A DNA stretch of 64,000 bases from the NCBI RefSeq assembly GCF_038066635.1, contig NZ_JBBUTI010000004.1, forward strand, positions 124,001 through 188,000, read 5' to 3'. Positions within the stretch are counted from its first letter, which is position 1. Every line of letters begins with the position of its first letter. Below are positions 23,562-33,172 of this stretch, one piece after another. The position numbers and the translations under genes are program-made. The notes below the pieces were generated by a model. That model was not told where the DNA came from. It made no database searches and was given only the letters and a program-made list of their open reading frames with translations. The stretch is from Ideonella margarita. Lineage in GTDB: Bacteria > Pseudomonadota > Gammaproteobacteria > Burkholderiales > Burkholderiaceae_C.

Positions 23562-24863
23562 ATGCCCTTGTCGATGCTTGACGCCCTTCAATTGTCCCTG
23601 TCGGGTGTTGTTGTTCTCCTGTTGCTGGCCTTGCTGTGGCGGGGCGGCGGCGCAGGCGGTTCGGCCGATGAGGTGATCGCGCTGCTGCGTCAGCAGCGGG
23701 GTGACAACGAACGCCTCGAGCGCGAATTGCGCACCGAGGTGCAGACCGCCGCACGCGGCACCCGCGAAGAACTGCTGCAAGGCTTGAGCCTGTTCCAGCA
23801 AAGCCTGGTGCAGCAATCGGCCGAGCAGGCCCGCACCCAGCAGGCGCAGTGGCAGGCCTTGTCGGCCAGCAATGAGCGGCGCCTGGCCGAGGTGCGCGAG
23901 GCCGTCGCCCGCCAGCTGCAGCAACTGCAGGCCGGCAATGAGCAGAAGCTCGACCAGATGCGCGCGACGGTCGATGAAAAGCTCCACGCCACGCTGGAGC
24001 AGCGCCTCGGCGAAAGCTTCCGCCAGGTGGCGGAGCGGCTGGAACAGGTGCACCAGGGTCTTGGTGAAATGCAATCACTGGCTCGTGATGTCGGCTCGCT
24101 CAACCGGGTGCTCAACAACGTCAAGACGCGTGGCGTGTTTGGCGAAGTGCAACTGGCGGGCCTGCTGGAGCAGGTCTTCACGCCCGAGCAGTACGGCGCC
24201 AATGTTGAAACCGTGCCCGGCAGCAATGCGCGGGTGGAGTTCGCCATCCGCTTGCCCGGGCAGGGCGGGGCGGCCGGGCCGCTGTGGTTGCCCATCGATG
24301 CGAAATTTCCGCGCGAAGACTACGAGCGCCTGCTGAACGCGCAGGACGCTGCCGATCCGGTGGCCGCCGAGGCCGCAGGCAAGGCGCTGGAGCAGCGCTT
24401 GCGGCTGGAAGCCCGCACGATCCGCGAGAAGTACATCGCCGCGCCTTACACCACCGACTTCGGCTTGTTGTTCGTGCCCACCGAAGGCCTGTATGCCGAG
24501 GCACTGCGCCGCCCGGGGCTGGTGGAGGGCTTGCAGCGTGAGCACCGCATCAGCCTGGTCGGCCCCACCACCTTGCTCGCCACCCTGTCGAGCTTGCAGA
24601 TGGGCTTTCGCACGTTGGCGCTGGAAAAGCGCAGCGCCGAGGTGTGGGAGGTGCTGGGTGCGGTCAAGACCGAGTTCGGCAAGTTCGGCGACGTGCTGGC
24701 CAAGACCAAGAAAAAGCTCGATGAGGCCAGCCAGAGCATCGACGCGGCGGAGACGCGCACCCGGGTCATGGCCCGCAAGCTCAAGGGCGTTGAAAGCCTG
24801 CCCGAGCACCAGGTGCAGGCGCTGCTGGGCACCGCGCCCGTTGACGAAGACGGCGCCGCATGA
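23562..24863 (+). CDS. rmuC: DNA recombination protein RmuC
   Basis: A membrane-anchored protein that limits recombination between short inverted repeats. It is 433 residues. One N-terminal membrane segment (SGVVVLLLLALLW) is followed by a long coiled coil (about 40-160, rich in Gln/Glu/Arg), then the nuclease-like RmuC domain with TRGVFGEVQLAGLLEQVF, LPIDAKFPREDYERLL and IAAPYTTDFGLLFVPTEGLY. The Asp/Lys pair in DAKFP fits a PD-(D/E)xK fold. The MFS transporter ATG overlaps its stop codon. Confidence 0.95.
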   Translation: MPLSMLDALQLSLSGVVVLLLLALLWRGGGAGGSADEVIALLRQQRGDNERLERELRTEVQTAARGTREELLQGLSLFQQSLVQQSAEQARTQQAQWQALSASNERRLAEVREAVARQLQQLQAGNEQKLDQMRATVDEKLHATLEQRLGESFRQVAERLEQVHQGLGEMQSLARDVGSLNRVLNNVKTRGVFGEVQLAGLLEQVFTPEQYGANVETVPGSNARVEFAIRLPGQGGAAGPLWLPIDAKFPREDYERLLNAQDAADPVAAEAAGKALEQRLRLEARTIREKYIAAPYTTDFGLLFVPTEGLYAEALRRPGLVEGLQREHRISLVGPTTLLATLSSLQMGFRTLALEKRSAEVWEVLGAVKTEFGKFGDVLAKTKKKLDEASQSIDAAETRTRVMARKLKGVESLPEHQVQALLGTAPVDEDGAA

Positions 24864-26110
24864 AGGCAGTACCTCCGGCACTACCACCCAACACCAGCGC
24901 GGAAACGCCTGCGGACGATGCGCCAGCCACTGTTGAACCCGCCGGGCACCGCCAGGCCGACTTCCCGCTCGTCATCGGCGCCCTGATCTGCGTGCACGCC
25001 AGCATGGCTGCGACGCGGGTCGCGGCCAGCTTGCTGGTGCTGTCACTGGGTTATGCCGAATGGGTGGTGGGCGGCTTGTTGTCGCTGTTCGCGGTGGCGC
25101 CGATCGTCATGTCGATGTGGGCCGGCCGGTTGGCCGATCGCCACGGCCTGCACCGTCCGCTCGGTGTGGGTGTGGTGATGGCCACCTGCGGCGCCGGTCT
25201 GGCGGCTGTGACCCAGCATCCGGCGGCGCTGGCGCTGGCGGCCCTGGCCACCGGCGGTGCGATTGCCGTGGCGGCAGTGGCCATTCAGCGCGAGGCCGGC
25301 CTGATGGCGCGTGACGCCGCTGACCTGAAACGCGTGTTCAGCTGGGTGGCCCTGGGGCCGGCGGTGTCGAACGCGCTGGCGCCCATCACCGTGGGTCTGC
25401 TGATCGACCACGTCGGTTACGCCTCGGGCTTCGTGTTTGCGGCGGTGCTGCCGGTGCTGGCCTGGTTGATTGCCAGCCGGCTGCCGCGCCAGAGCGCCCG
25501 CGCCAGCGCCCAGGCTGCGGGCCGCGCGCCGGTGTCGGCGCTCACGCTGCTGGCGCTGCCGATGTTCGTGCCGCTGCTGGCGGTGAACCTGGCGCTGTCT
25601 TCTTGCTGGGACGCCCACAGCTTCGTCGTGCCGGTGCTTGGGCATGCACGGAGCTTGAGTGCCTCCACCATCGGCCTGTTGCTGGGCGCATTCGCCGTGG
25701 CGGCCACGGTGGTGCGGCTGGGCATTTCACGCTGGTCGGCGTCCATCGACGAGGGGCGCGCCCTGCGGTACGCCATGGTGATGGCCAGTGCGCTGTGTGT
25801 GTCGTATGCCTGGTTGCCGGGTACGGCCGGCATGCTGGCCGGCTCGGCCTTGCTGGGCCTCGCGCTGGGCTCGGTGCAGCCGATGATCCTGGCGCTGTTG
25901 CACCAGGTCACGCCGGCAGATCGCCACGGTCAGGCGCTGGGTGTGCGCATGGTGGCCACCAACGCCGCCACCATCGTCATGCCGCTGGGCTTCGGCCTGC
26001 TGGCCAACCTCACCGGTTTGCCGGCAGCGCCTCTGCTGCTGATGGCTGGCCTGGTGGCGCTGGCGCTGTGGCCGGCGCGGCTGCTGCATGGGCACGCACT
26101 GCCAGGCTGA
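24860..26110 (+). CDS. Major facilitator superfamily transporter
   Basis: A 416-residue inner-membrane carrier with 12 predicted helices after a polar N-terminal tail of about 35 residues. The conserved MFS loop 2-3 motif is visible as MWAGRLADRHGLHRPLG. A second-half equivalent is LGISRWSASIDEGRALR. The substrate is unknown; the pattern is that of a drug- or metabolite-efflux carrier. It overlaps rmuC by four bases (ATGA), so it is co-translated with it, although no functional link is evident. Confidence 0.88.
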   Translation: MKAVPPALPPNTSAETPADDAPATVEPAGHRQADFPLVIGALICVHASMAATRVAASLLVLSLGYAEWVVGGLLSLFAVAPIVMSMWAGRLADRHGLHRPLGVGVVMATCGAGLAAVTQHPAALALAALATGGAIAVAAVAIQREAGLMARDAADLKRVFSWVALGPAVSNALAPITVGLLIDHVGYASGFVFAAVLPVLAWLIASRLPRQSARASAQAAGRAPVSALTLLALPMFVPLLAVNLALSSCWDAHSFVVPVLGHARSLSASTIGLLLGAFAVAATVVRLGISRWSASIDEGRALRYAMVMASALCVSYAWLPGTAGMLAGSALLGLALGSVQPMILALLHQVTPADRHGQALGVRMVATNAATIVMPLGFGLLANLTGLPAAPLLLMAGLVALALWPARLLHGHALPG

Positions 26111-26143
26111 GCGCTGCGCCCTGCGCCGGCAGGGGTCCGTCGG

Positions 26144-26758
26144 TCAGAAACGGATGTTCGGTCCGTCGGTGCGCGGTGCCGGCTCGTCCGTCTTCTTGAC
26201 GGGCGCCGGTGCCGTCACAGGGGCCGGTGCAGGTGCGGCCGGTGCCAGGGCCACGGCGGCTGGTGCGCGGTAAGTGGCAGGCAGCGCCGATTCACGCGGG
26301 TAGCCCGCCGCATCCAGGTACGACTGCCAGTCGGCGCTGACCAGGCCCTTCAGGCGCTGGCTGCCGATGGTCAGTTGCGGCACCGTGCCGTCTGCGTTCT
26401 GGCGCAGCAGGGCGGCGATGTCGGCTTGTGAATCGACCCGCTTTTCTGTGAACGGAATGCCGCGCTGGGTCAGCAATTGCCGGCCGCTGTCACACGGTGC
26501 GCAGTTCTTGCTGGCGTACAGCGTGACCGGGTAGCGCGAGGCCACCTGCCGCAACGCCGTGGGCAGGGCTGAGAGATCAGGTCCGCTGCCCGCACCGCTC
26601 AGGTTCACGCTCTGCACCTTGGCGCCGGTTTGCGTCGGCGGCTGGTCGGTGTAGGTGACGCGGCCGTCGGGGCCGGTCACCTTGTACTGGGCCGCTGCGG
26701 GCAGCACCATCGCCAGCAGCAGCGCGGCTGGCAGCAGTCGAATCGAGTGGGTGGTCAT
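26144..26758 (-). CDS. Secreted glutaredoxin-like protein with DUF4124 domain
   Basis: A 204-residue exported protein. The signal peptide (LLPAALLLAMVLPAAAQ) is followed by a DUF4124 module (YKVTGPDGRVTYTDQPP), a glutaredoxin-fold domain (about 85-155) with active site NCAPCDSGRQLL and the cis-Pro stretch TVPQLTIGSQRL, and a Pro/Ala-rich tail. Probably a periplasmic thiol-disulfide protein; its redox partner is not visible. The start at 26758 is chosen because it begins the signal peptide. It lies 35 bases downstream of prlC. Confidence 0.9.
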   Translation of the reverse strand: MTTHSIRLLPAALLLAMVLPAAAQYKVTGPDGRVTYTDQPPTQTGAKVQSVNLSGAGSGPDLSALPTALRQVASRYPVTLYASKNCAPCDSGRQLLTQRGIPFTEKRVDSQADIAALLRQNADGTVPQLTIGSQRLKGLVSADWQSYLDAAGYPRESALPATYRAPAAVALAPAAPAPAPVTAPAPVKKTDEPAPRTDGPNIRF

Positions 26759-26793
26759 GGGCGTGTCCGGATGAGTGGTCGCGGGCAGGGCGG

Positions 26794-28821
26794 TCAGTGG
26801 GCCATGCCCTGGTGGCGCAGCAGGGCGTCGATCGACGGCTCGCGGCCGCGGAAGGCCTTGAAGCTCTCCATGGCCGGGCGGCTGCCACCGGCTTCCAGGA
26901 TCTGCGTGCGGTAGCGGCGGCCGGTGTCGGGGTTCAGCACGCCTTCTTCCTCGAAGGCGCTCCAGGCGTCGGCCGACAGCACCTCGGCCCACTTGTAGCT
27001 GTAGTAGCCCGCCGAGTAGCCACCCGCGAACACGTGCGAGAACGTGTGCGGCATGCGGTTGAATGCCGGGCTGGGCATCACGGCCACTTCAGCGCGCACC
27101 TCGCCCACCACCTCGAGCACGCGGGTCGCGGCGTCGGTTTCGGTGTGAATGCGCATGTCGAACAGACCAAATTCAACCTGACGCAGCGTCTGCAGGCCGC
27201 TCTGGAAGTTCTTCGCGGCCAGCATCTTGTCGTAGAGCGCGCGGGGCATCGGCTCGGCGGTGTCGACGTGGGCAGTGAGGTGCTTGAGCACGTCCCACTC
27301 CCAGCAGAAGTTCTCCATGAACTGGCTGGGCAGCTCGACAGCGTCCCACTCGACGCCGGAAATGCCCGACACGCCCAGGTCGCTGATGTTGGTCAGAAGG
27401 TGGTGCAGGCCATGGCCAAACTCGTGGAACAGCGTGATGACGTCGTCGTGGGTCAGCAGGGCCGGCTTGTCACCAACGGGCGATGCGAAGTTGCACACCA
27501 GATGCGCCACCGGGGTTTGCAGCGCGTGGGTGTCAGGGCGCTGCCAGCGGCCGCGCACATCGTCCATCCAGGCACCGGGGCGCTTGCCTTGGCGGGCATG
27601 CGGGTCGAGGTAGAACTCGCCCACCAGCTGGCCGGCGCGCTCGATGCGGAAGAAGCGCACGGCCGGGTGCCACACGGCCGCTTCGGCCGGGCGGATCGCC
27701 ACTTCGAACAGCGTCTCGATGATGCGGAACAGGCCGTCCAGCACCTTGGGCAGCGGGAAATAGGCCTTCACGTCCTGGTCGCTGAATGCGTAGCGCGCTT
27801 CTTTCAGCTTTTCGCTGGCGAAGGCGGTATCCCAGGCCTGCAGATCGGCCAGGCCCAGCTCGCGGGCGGCGAATTCGCGCAGCTCGGCCAGGTCGTTCAG
27901 GGCGCTAGGGCGGGCCTTGGCGGCCAGGTCTCGCAGGAACTGCATCACTTCAGCCGGCGTGCTGGCCATCTTGGCTGCCAGCGACACTTCGGCGTAGCTG
28001 GCAAAGCCGAGCAGGCGGGCTTCTTCCTGGCGCAGTTGCAGAAGCTCGGTCATCACGGCGCTGTTGTCACGCTCGGCCGGGCCGAGGTCGGAGGCGCGCG
28101 TCACGTAGCCGCGGTAAAGCGCCTCGCGCAGCGGCCGGTGCTCGGCGTACTGCATCACGGGGATATAGCTGGGCGCGTGCAGGGTGAACTTGTAGCCGGC
28201 CTGGCCGTCGGCCTCGGCGGCCGCGCGGGCGGCCTGCAGGGCGTCGTCGGGCAGGCCCTTGACCTCGGCTTCGCTGGCGTAGTGCGCGAATGCGTCGGTG
28301 GCGTCGAGCACGTGGTTCGAGAAGGCCTGGCCCAGCTCGGCCATGCGGTCTTGAATGGCGGCGAAGCGAGCCTTGGCCTCGCCTTGCAGATCAGCGCCGC
28401 CCAAGCGGAAATCGCGCATCGCATGGGCCAGCACCTGGCGGCGGGGCGCGGTCAGGGCGGCTGCGGCCGGGCTGTCGTTCAGCGCGCGGTACTTGGCATA
28501 CAGGCGCTCGTCGCTGCCCTGGCGGGTGAAGAACTCGGTGACCTTGGGCAGGGCTTCGGCATGCGCGGCGCGCAGCTCTGGGGTGTCGGCCACATGGTTG
28601 AGGTGGCTGACGGCGCCCCAGGCCCGGCCCAGGCGCTCGATCGCCACCGTCAGGGTGTGATCCAGTGCGTCGTAGTCTGCCGGCACATCAGCACCCACCG
28701 CGGCTTCCAGGGCCACGTCGGCTTCCTTCAGCAACTGCTCGATGGCGGGGGCCACATGCTCGGGGCGAATGGCGTCGAAGGCGGGCAGGCCGTCAAATTG
28801 CAGCAGCGGATTGGTGGTCAT
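26794..28821 (-). CDS. prlC: Oligopeptidase A (M3 metallopeptidase)
   Basis: Cytoplasmic zinc endopeptidase that degrades oligopeptides, including cleaved signal peptides. It is 675 residues, the normal size. The zinc site is TLFHEFGHGLHHLLT (HExxH-type as HEFGH), followed by the downstream Glu in SGVEWDAVELPSQFMENFCW. The family C-terminus FSHVFAGGYSAGYYSYKWAE is intact. It lies between folD and the secreted glutaredoxin on the same strand. Confidence 0.97.
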   Translation of the reverse strand: MTTNPLLQFDGLPAFDAIRPEHVAPAIEQLLKEADVALEAAVGADVPADYDALDHTLTVAIERLGRAWGAVSHLNHVADTPELRAAHAEALPKVTEFFTRQGSDERLYAKYRALNDSPAAAALTAPRRQVLAHAMRDFRLGGADLQGEAKARFAAIQDRMAELGQAFSNHVLDATDAFAHYASEAEVKGLPDDALQAARAAAEADGQAGYKFTLHAPSYIPVMQYAEHRPLREALYRGYVTRASDLGPAERDNSAVMTELLQLRQEEARLLGFASYAEVSLAAKMASTPAEVMQFLRDLAAKARPSALNDLAELREFAARELGLADLQAWDTAFASEKLKEARYAFSDQDVKAYFPLPKVLDGLFRIIETLFEVAIRPAEAAVWHPAVRFFRIERAGQLVGEFYLDPHARQGKRPGAWMDDVRGRWQRPDTHALQTPVAHLVCNFASPVGDKPALLTHDDVITLFHEFGHGLHHLLTNISDLGVSGISGVEWDAVELPSQFMENFCWEWDVLKHLTAHVDTAEPMPRALYDKMLAAKNFQSGLQTLRQVEFGLFDMRIHTETDAATRVLEVVGEVRAEVAVMPSPAFNRMPHTFSHVFAGGYSAGYYSYKWAEVLSADAWSAFEEEGVLNPDTGRRYRTQILEAGGSRPAMESFKAFRGREPSIDALLRHQGMAH

Positions 28822-28873
28822 GTTGGGCAGACTCGAAAAAGAGGCAAAGGTTCTCGGGTGATCAGGCCGTGGA

Positions 28874-29734
28874 TCAGGCTGCGCTCAGGCCACGTTCGGC
28901 CGCTTCCACGGTGCTGACCAGCAGCATCGTGATGGTCATCGGGCCCACACCGCCCGGCACCGGGGTGATCCAGCCGGCCACGTCCTTCACGCCCTCGTAA
29001 TCTACGTCACCGCAGAGCTTTCCTTCGTCATTGCGGTTCATGCCCACGTCGATGACCACGGCGCCCGGCTTGACCATGTCGGCGGTCAGCACATTGCGCT
29101 TGCCGACGGCCGCCACCACCACATCCGCCTGGCGGGTGTGGAAGGCCAGATCGGCCGTGCCGCTGTGGCAGACCGTGACCGTCGCATTGGCCTGCAGCAG
29201 CATCATGGCCATGGGCTTGCCCACGATGTTCGAGCGTCCGATGACGACGGCATGCTTGCCGCGCAGGTTGCCCATGCCGATCGATTCCAGCATCTTCATG
29301 CAACCGTAGGGCGTGCAGGCCTTGAAGCCGGGCTCGCCGACCATCAGGGCGCCGGCGCTGGCCACGTGGAAGCCGTCAACGTCCTTGGTGGGCGAGATGG
29401 CTTCGATCACCTTGTGGTCGTCGAGGTGCGCCGGCAGCGGCAGCTGCACCAGGATGCCGTGGATGGCCGGGTCGTTGTTCAGCGCCTCGACGCGGGCCAG
29501 CAGCTCCGCCTCGGTCATGGTCGCGTCGTACTTTTCCAGCACCGAGTGCAGGCCGGCCTCTTCGCAGGCCTTGACCTTGTTGCGCACGTACACCTGGCTG
29601 GCCGGGTTGTCGCCCACCAGGATGACGGCCAGGCCGGGCTTAACGCCGCGGGCGGTGAGCGCGGCCGCCCGGGTGGCGACTTCAGCGCGGAGTTGGCGGG
29701 ACAGGGCGTTGCCGTCGATCACTTGGGCGGTCAT
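28874..29734 (-). CDS. folD: Methylenetetrahydrofolate dehydrogenase / cyclohydrolase
   Basis: Bifunctional enzyme interconverting methylene-, methenyl- and 10-formyl-tetrahydrofolate using NADP. It is 286 residues with YVRNKVKACEEAGLHS (catalytic Lys and Tyr), QLPLPAHLDDHKVIEAISPT, KDVDGFH and the cofactor motif VIGRSNIVGKPMAMMLL. The VIDVGMNR and TPVPGGVGPMTITML signatures are intact. prlC follows on the same strand. Confidence 0.97.
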   Translation of the reverse strand: MTAQVIDGNALSRQLRAEVATRAAALTARGVKPGLAVILVGDNPASQVYVRNKVKACEEAGLHSVLEKYDATMTEAELLARVEALNNDPAIHGILVQLPLPAHLDDHKVIEAISPTKDVDGFHVASAGALMVGEPGFKACTPYGCMKMLESIGMGNLRGKHAVVIGRSNIVGKPMAMMLLQANATVTVCHSGTADLAFHTRQADVVVAAVGKRNVLTADMVKPGAVVIDVGMNRNDEGKLCGDVDYEGVKDVAGWITPVPGGVGPMTITMLLVSTVEAAERGLSAA

Positions 29735-29773
29735 GGGTGGTTCCTGGAAAGGGGTGCGAAGCGGGTTCGGAAA

Positions 29774-29800
29774 GTTGAAACGGGGCCCGAGGGCCCCGTT
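29774..29800 (-). terminator. Probable terminator of the sensor kinase/response regulator operon
   Basis: AACGGGGCC (29779-29787) and GGCCCCGTT (29792-29800) form a perfect 9-bp stem around CGAG. The minus strand continues TTTCAACTTTCC, a weak T-tract. It lies between the response regulator stop and the folD start. Confidence 0.6.
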
Positions 29801-29822
29801 GGGAAGTGCGCTGCCGGTGGGC

Positions 29823-30446
29823 TCAGCCCTTGTGCGAAGCGCCGAGCGCGATCTTCAGCAGATCGGCCACGGTGTTGGCGTTGAGCTTTTCCATGATGTT
29901 GGCGCGGTGCGCCTCCACCGTCTTGATGCTGATGCCGAGGTCGTCGGCGATCTGCTTGTTCAGGCGGCCGGCCACGATGCGCTCAAGCACCTGGGCCTCA
30001 CGGGTGGTCAGGCGCGACAGCAGGGCGTCGCGGCTGGCCTGTTCCTGGTACTGCGAGAAGGCGACGCGGGCCTGGTCGAGCATGCGCTCCACCAGCGAGA
30101 CCAGCTCTTCTTCCTTGAAAGGCTTCTCGATGAAGTCCATCGCGCCCTTCTTCATCGTGGTCACGGCCATCGGCACGTCGCCGTGGCCGGTGATGAACAC
30201 CACCGGCAGTGGGCTGCGGCGCTCGAGCAGACGGTCTTGCAACTCCAGGCCGCTCATGCCGTCCATGCGGATGTCGGCGATCAGGCAGGCCACTTCGCGC
30301 GGGTCGAAGCGCGAGAGGAAGGATTCGGCCGAGTCAAAGCACTTGACGCGGTAGTCCTTGCCTTCCAGCAACCATTGCAGGGAGTCACGCACAGCCTCGT
30401 CGTCATCGACCACGTAGACAGTACCTTTTTTCGGAATCAGGCTCAT
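29823..30446 (-). CDS. Response regulator, FixJ/NarL type with LuxR helix-turn-helix
   Basis: A 207-residue two-component regulator. The receiver domain (about 8-125) has acidic pair DDDEAVRDSL, phosphoacceptor Asp in IADIRMDGMSG, Thr in VVFITGHGDVP and Lys in FIEKPFKEEEL. The C-terminal LuxR helix-turn-helix reads LTTREAQVLERIVAGRLNKQ then ISIKTVEAHRANIMEKL. Its ATG overlaps the kinase stop (ATGA), so they are a cognate pair. The pair is divergent from the pyruvate dehydrogenase operon, a possible target by position. Confidence 0.95.
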   Translation of the reverse strand: MSLIPKKGTVYVVDDDEAVRDSLQWLLEGKDYRVKCFDSAESFLSRFDPREVACLIADIRMDGMSGLELQDRLLERRSPLPVVFITGHGDVPMAVTTMKKGAMDFIEKPFKEEELVSLVERMLDQARVAFSQYQEQASRDALLSRLTTREAQVLERIVAGRLNKQIADDLGISIKTVEAHRANIMEKLNANTVADLLKIALGASHKG

Positions 30447-33013
30447 GAAGAAGTCGCGTTGGGGTTGGCCGCTGCAGCCGCATCGGGCACATCAGGCACG
30501 TTGTGGAGGTCTGCGCGTTGGGTCAGATCGACGGGCAGGGTGAAGGCGAACCGGCACCCCGTAACGATCGAGCCATTGTAGAGGTTCTCGGCCTTCATCC
30601 GACCCCTGTGGGACTCGATGATGGACCGGCACAGGGAAAGCCCGATGCCCAGGCCTTCGGCCTTGGTCGAGAAGAAGGCTTCGTACAGCCGCGCGAGCAC
30701 TTCTTCCTTCATGCCCGGGCCCATGTCGGTCACGCTGAACTCGATCGTGCCGCCCTGGTCGGGGGTGTGGCGCGGCACCACGCGCAGCTCGATGTTGCGG
30801 CGCGACGGCGGCAGCTGGGCGCTGTCGATGGCTTCGGCGGCGTTCTTCAGCAGGTTCATCAGCACCTGCTCGATCAGGATCGGATCGACCATCAGCGTGG
30901 GCAGGCGCTGCGCCACGTAGGTGTGGATGGCCACCTTGCGCCGGCGCAGCTCGATGCCGGCCAGCTCCACCGCGTCGTCGACGATCTCGAAGGCCTGCGC
31001 CGGTTGGCGCTGCGGCTCGCTCTTCTTCACGAAGGCGCGGATGCGGTGAATGATCTGCCCGGCGCGCTCAGCCTGCCGGGCGGTCTTCTGCAGCGCCGCG
31101 ATCAGGTCTTCGGTGTTGATCGATTCATTGCGCACGCGGCTGACCATGCCGTTGCAGTAGTTGTTGATGGCGGTCAGCGGCTGGTTCAGCTCGTGCGCCA
31201 CCGACGAGGCCATCTCGCCCATGGTGATCAGGCGGCTGGTGACCTGGGCCTTCTCGGCCTGCTGCTGCACCTGTTCCTCCACCCGGCGGCGGGCGGTGAT
31301 GTCGGTCGCGATCAGCATCTGGGCCAGGCGGCCGTCGGTCCATTGCAGGTAGCGCGAGCGCACGTCGAACCACATCTGCAGCGATTCGACATATACCTCG
31401 CGCGGCTGCGCGCCGGCTTCGGTCAGCTCCTGGGTCGGCAGGCCGGAGAGCCCGTCCACGTCTTCGTCAGGCTCAGGCACGAAGGCCAGGGCCGCGCTGG
31501 TATTGGCCAGCTGGGTGTGGCCGCGGGCGTCCACGCCAAACCACAGCCGGTAGCTGCGGTTGGCAAACAGCAGCTCGCCCTGCTGCACCGACAGCACCGA
31601 CACCGCCGCGTCCAGCCCTTCCAGCACGGTGGTGAAGCGCTCATGCGAGGCGCTGAGCTGGTCGCGGATGCGCTTGGCCTCGGTGATGTTCGTCATCGAC
31701 GTCATCCAGCCGGTCTGCAGGCCCTTGGGGTCGATCAGCGGCGACACATACATGCGCGCATCAAAGACCGAGCCGTCCTTGCGCATCACCTTCACCTCGA
31801 TGCCGCCGGCCGGGCTGCGGCCCTGCAACTCCTGCTGCAGCAGGCGGGTGTTCTCGTCGATGCGGTCAGGGGGCCAGTAGGGGAAGGGCGGCCGGCCGCC
31901 AACCAGGTCGACTTCTGAGTAGCCGGTCATCGCGCAGAAGGCCGGGTTCACGTAGGTGACCTTGCCTTCCATGTCCATCGCGCGCATGCCGGTCAGCATG
32001 GAGTTTTCCATCGCCCGGCGGAAATTGGTTTCCTGCACCAGCGCGTTCTGGATCTGCGTGCGGCGGCGCATGTGGCGCCAGGTGCCCAGCAGCATCCACA
32101 CCGTCAGCACCGACAGCGCCACCACCATCCAGAACAGCGTGTTGCCGATCAGGCCGATGGAGGTGCGGTAGCCCTGGCCGCGCAGCACCAGGCCGTTCGA
32201 CATCGGCGCCAGCGGCAGGTCATGCAGCAGTGATGGTTTGGCCACCGGCTGGCCAGGCATCACGGTCACGGTGCTGGCCAGCACCTGCTCGTCCGGGCCC
32301 AGCACCTGCATGGCGTGGCGGCGCGAGACCTCGGTGGGCACGAAGAAGCGCACCAGCGCCTCGATCGAGTACTCGACGATCAACGTGCCGGCGAAGTTGC
32401 CCCGGTCGATCAGCGGGACCTGGATCTGGAACACCGGCGTGCCGTCGGCATCGGTGAAGGGGCGCGAGTACACCGGCTGGCGGGTGTCGCGGGCTGCCAG
32501 GAAGGTGAACTCGGATTCCGTGCGCTTGCCGTCTGATGGCAGCGAGGGGTCGGGTGTCGTGCCGTCGTTCGACACTTCCTGCTGGAAGCTGATCACGGTC
32601 TGTGACGCCCGCACCTTGCGCGCCGCGTTCACCCAGGTGAGCTGGCGAACCTCGGGGCGCTCGCGCTGGAAGGTGGCGGCCTGGTCGAGGAACTCGCCGG
32701 CATTGATGTCGCGCGTGACGAGTTCGCGGGCGATGCGCACCAGCTGTTCCTGGTTCTCGATCAGGTGCAGCCGCATCTGCTGCTGGGCGACTTCGGTGTC
32801 GCGCCGCACGGCGTCGGTGGCCCGGTCGATTTCCTCATTGCGCAGGTACCAGAACGCAGCGGTAATGGCCGAGAGGAACATCAGCACCGAGAGCAGCGGC
32901 GCGAGCGTGGCCAGCCGGTCCTGCCGGGCAGGCGATTGCTGGCGCCACCAGCGGCCGAACAGGCGTTTCAGGCGGGAGGGGGCGGGGCGTGGCAGGTCGA
33001 GGTTCACAGGCAT
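30443..33013 (-). CDS. PAS-domain sensor histidine kinase (FixL/DctB-like)
   Basis: An 856-residue membrane sensor. A first membrane helix (LLSVLMFLSAITAAFWYL, about 40-60) and a second (LFWMVVALSVLTVWMLL, about 290) enclose a periplasmic sensor domain of about 230 residues. Two PAS domains follow (MRAMDMEGKVTYVNPAFCAM; second near VLEGLDAAVSVLSVQQGEL). The HisKA H-box is SSVAHELNQPLTAINNYCNG, then N-box NLLKNAAEA and G-boxes DMGPGMKEE and GLGIGLSL. The ligand is unknown. It overlaps the response regulator gene by four bases and is divergent from aceE across 186 bases. Confidence 0.95.
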   Translation of the reverse strand: MPVNLDLPRPAPSRLKRLFGRWWRQQSPARQDRLATLAPLLSVLMFLSAITAAFWYLRNEEIDRATDAVRRDTEVAQQQMRLHLIENQEQLVRIARELVTRDINAGEFLDQAATFQRERPEVRQLTWVNAARKVRASQTVISFQQEVSNDGTTPDPSLPSDGKRTESEFTFLAARDTRQPVYSRPFTDADGTPVFQIQVPLIDRGNFAGTLIVEYSIEALVRFFVPTEVSRRHAMQVLGPDEQVLASTVTVMPGQPVAKPSLLHDLPLAPMSNGLVLRGQGYRTSIGLIGNTLFWMVVALSVLTVWMLLGTWRHMRRRTQIQNALVQETNFRRAMENSMLTGMRAMDMEGKVTYVNPAFCAMTGYSEVDLVGGRPPFPYWPPDRIDENTRLLQQELQGRSPAGGIEVKVMRKDGSVFDARMYVSPLIDPKGLQTGWMTSMTNITEAKRIRDQLSASHERFTTVLEGLDAAVSVLSVQQGELLFANRSYRLWFGVDARGHTQLANTSAALAFVPEPDEDVDGLSGLPTQELTEAGAQPREVYVESLQMWFDVRSRYLQWTDGRLAQMLIATDITARRRVEEQVQQQAEKAQVTSRLITMGEMASSVAHELNQPLTAINNYCNGMVSRVRNESINTEDLIAALQKTARQAERAGQIIHRIRAFVKKSEPQRQPAQAFEIVDDAVELAGIELRRRKVAIHTYVAQRLPTLMVDPILIEQVLMNLLKNAAEAIDSAQLPPSRRNIELRVVPRHTPDQGGTIEFSVTDMGPGMKEEVLARLYEAFFSTKAEGLGIGLSLCRSIIESHRGRMKAENLYNGSIVTGCRFAFTLPVDLTQRADLHNVPDVPDAAAAANPNATSS

Positions 33014-33098
33014 CGCGGCGCATTATCTGGCCGGCCGGGGTGAGCGGTCCGTCACAGGTCTGCAGCGGTGCAGCAACTTTAGGCATGGATGCCACTTA

Positions 33099-33111
33099 TT
33101 CACAATGTGAA
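33099..33111. promoter_or_regulatory. Palindrome in the aceE / sensor kinase intergenic region
   Basis: TTCACA-A-TGTGAA is a perfect 6-bp inverted repeat with one central base. It lies 33 bases upstream of the likely aceE -35 box, between two divergent genes. It looks like a protein-binding operator. The binding protein is unknown; the divergent response regulator is one candidate. Confidence 0.5.
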
Positions 33112-33143
33112 ATGCGTGTTCGCCATTTGAAAATCGAGAAAAG

Positions 33144-33172
33144 TTGTGCCAAACTCCGGCCCGACAAAGAAT
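33144..33172 (+). promoter_or_regulatory. Probable aceE promoter
   Basis: TTGTGC (33144-33149) and AAGAAT (33167-33172) are separated by 17 bases. A strong AGAGGAG ribosome site lies between this and the ATG at 33200. Confidence 0.5.
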
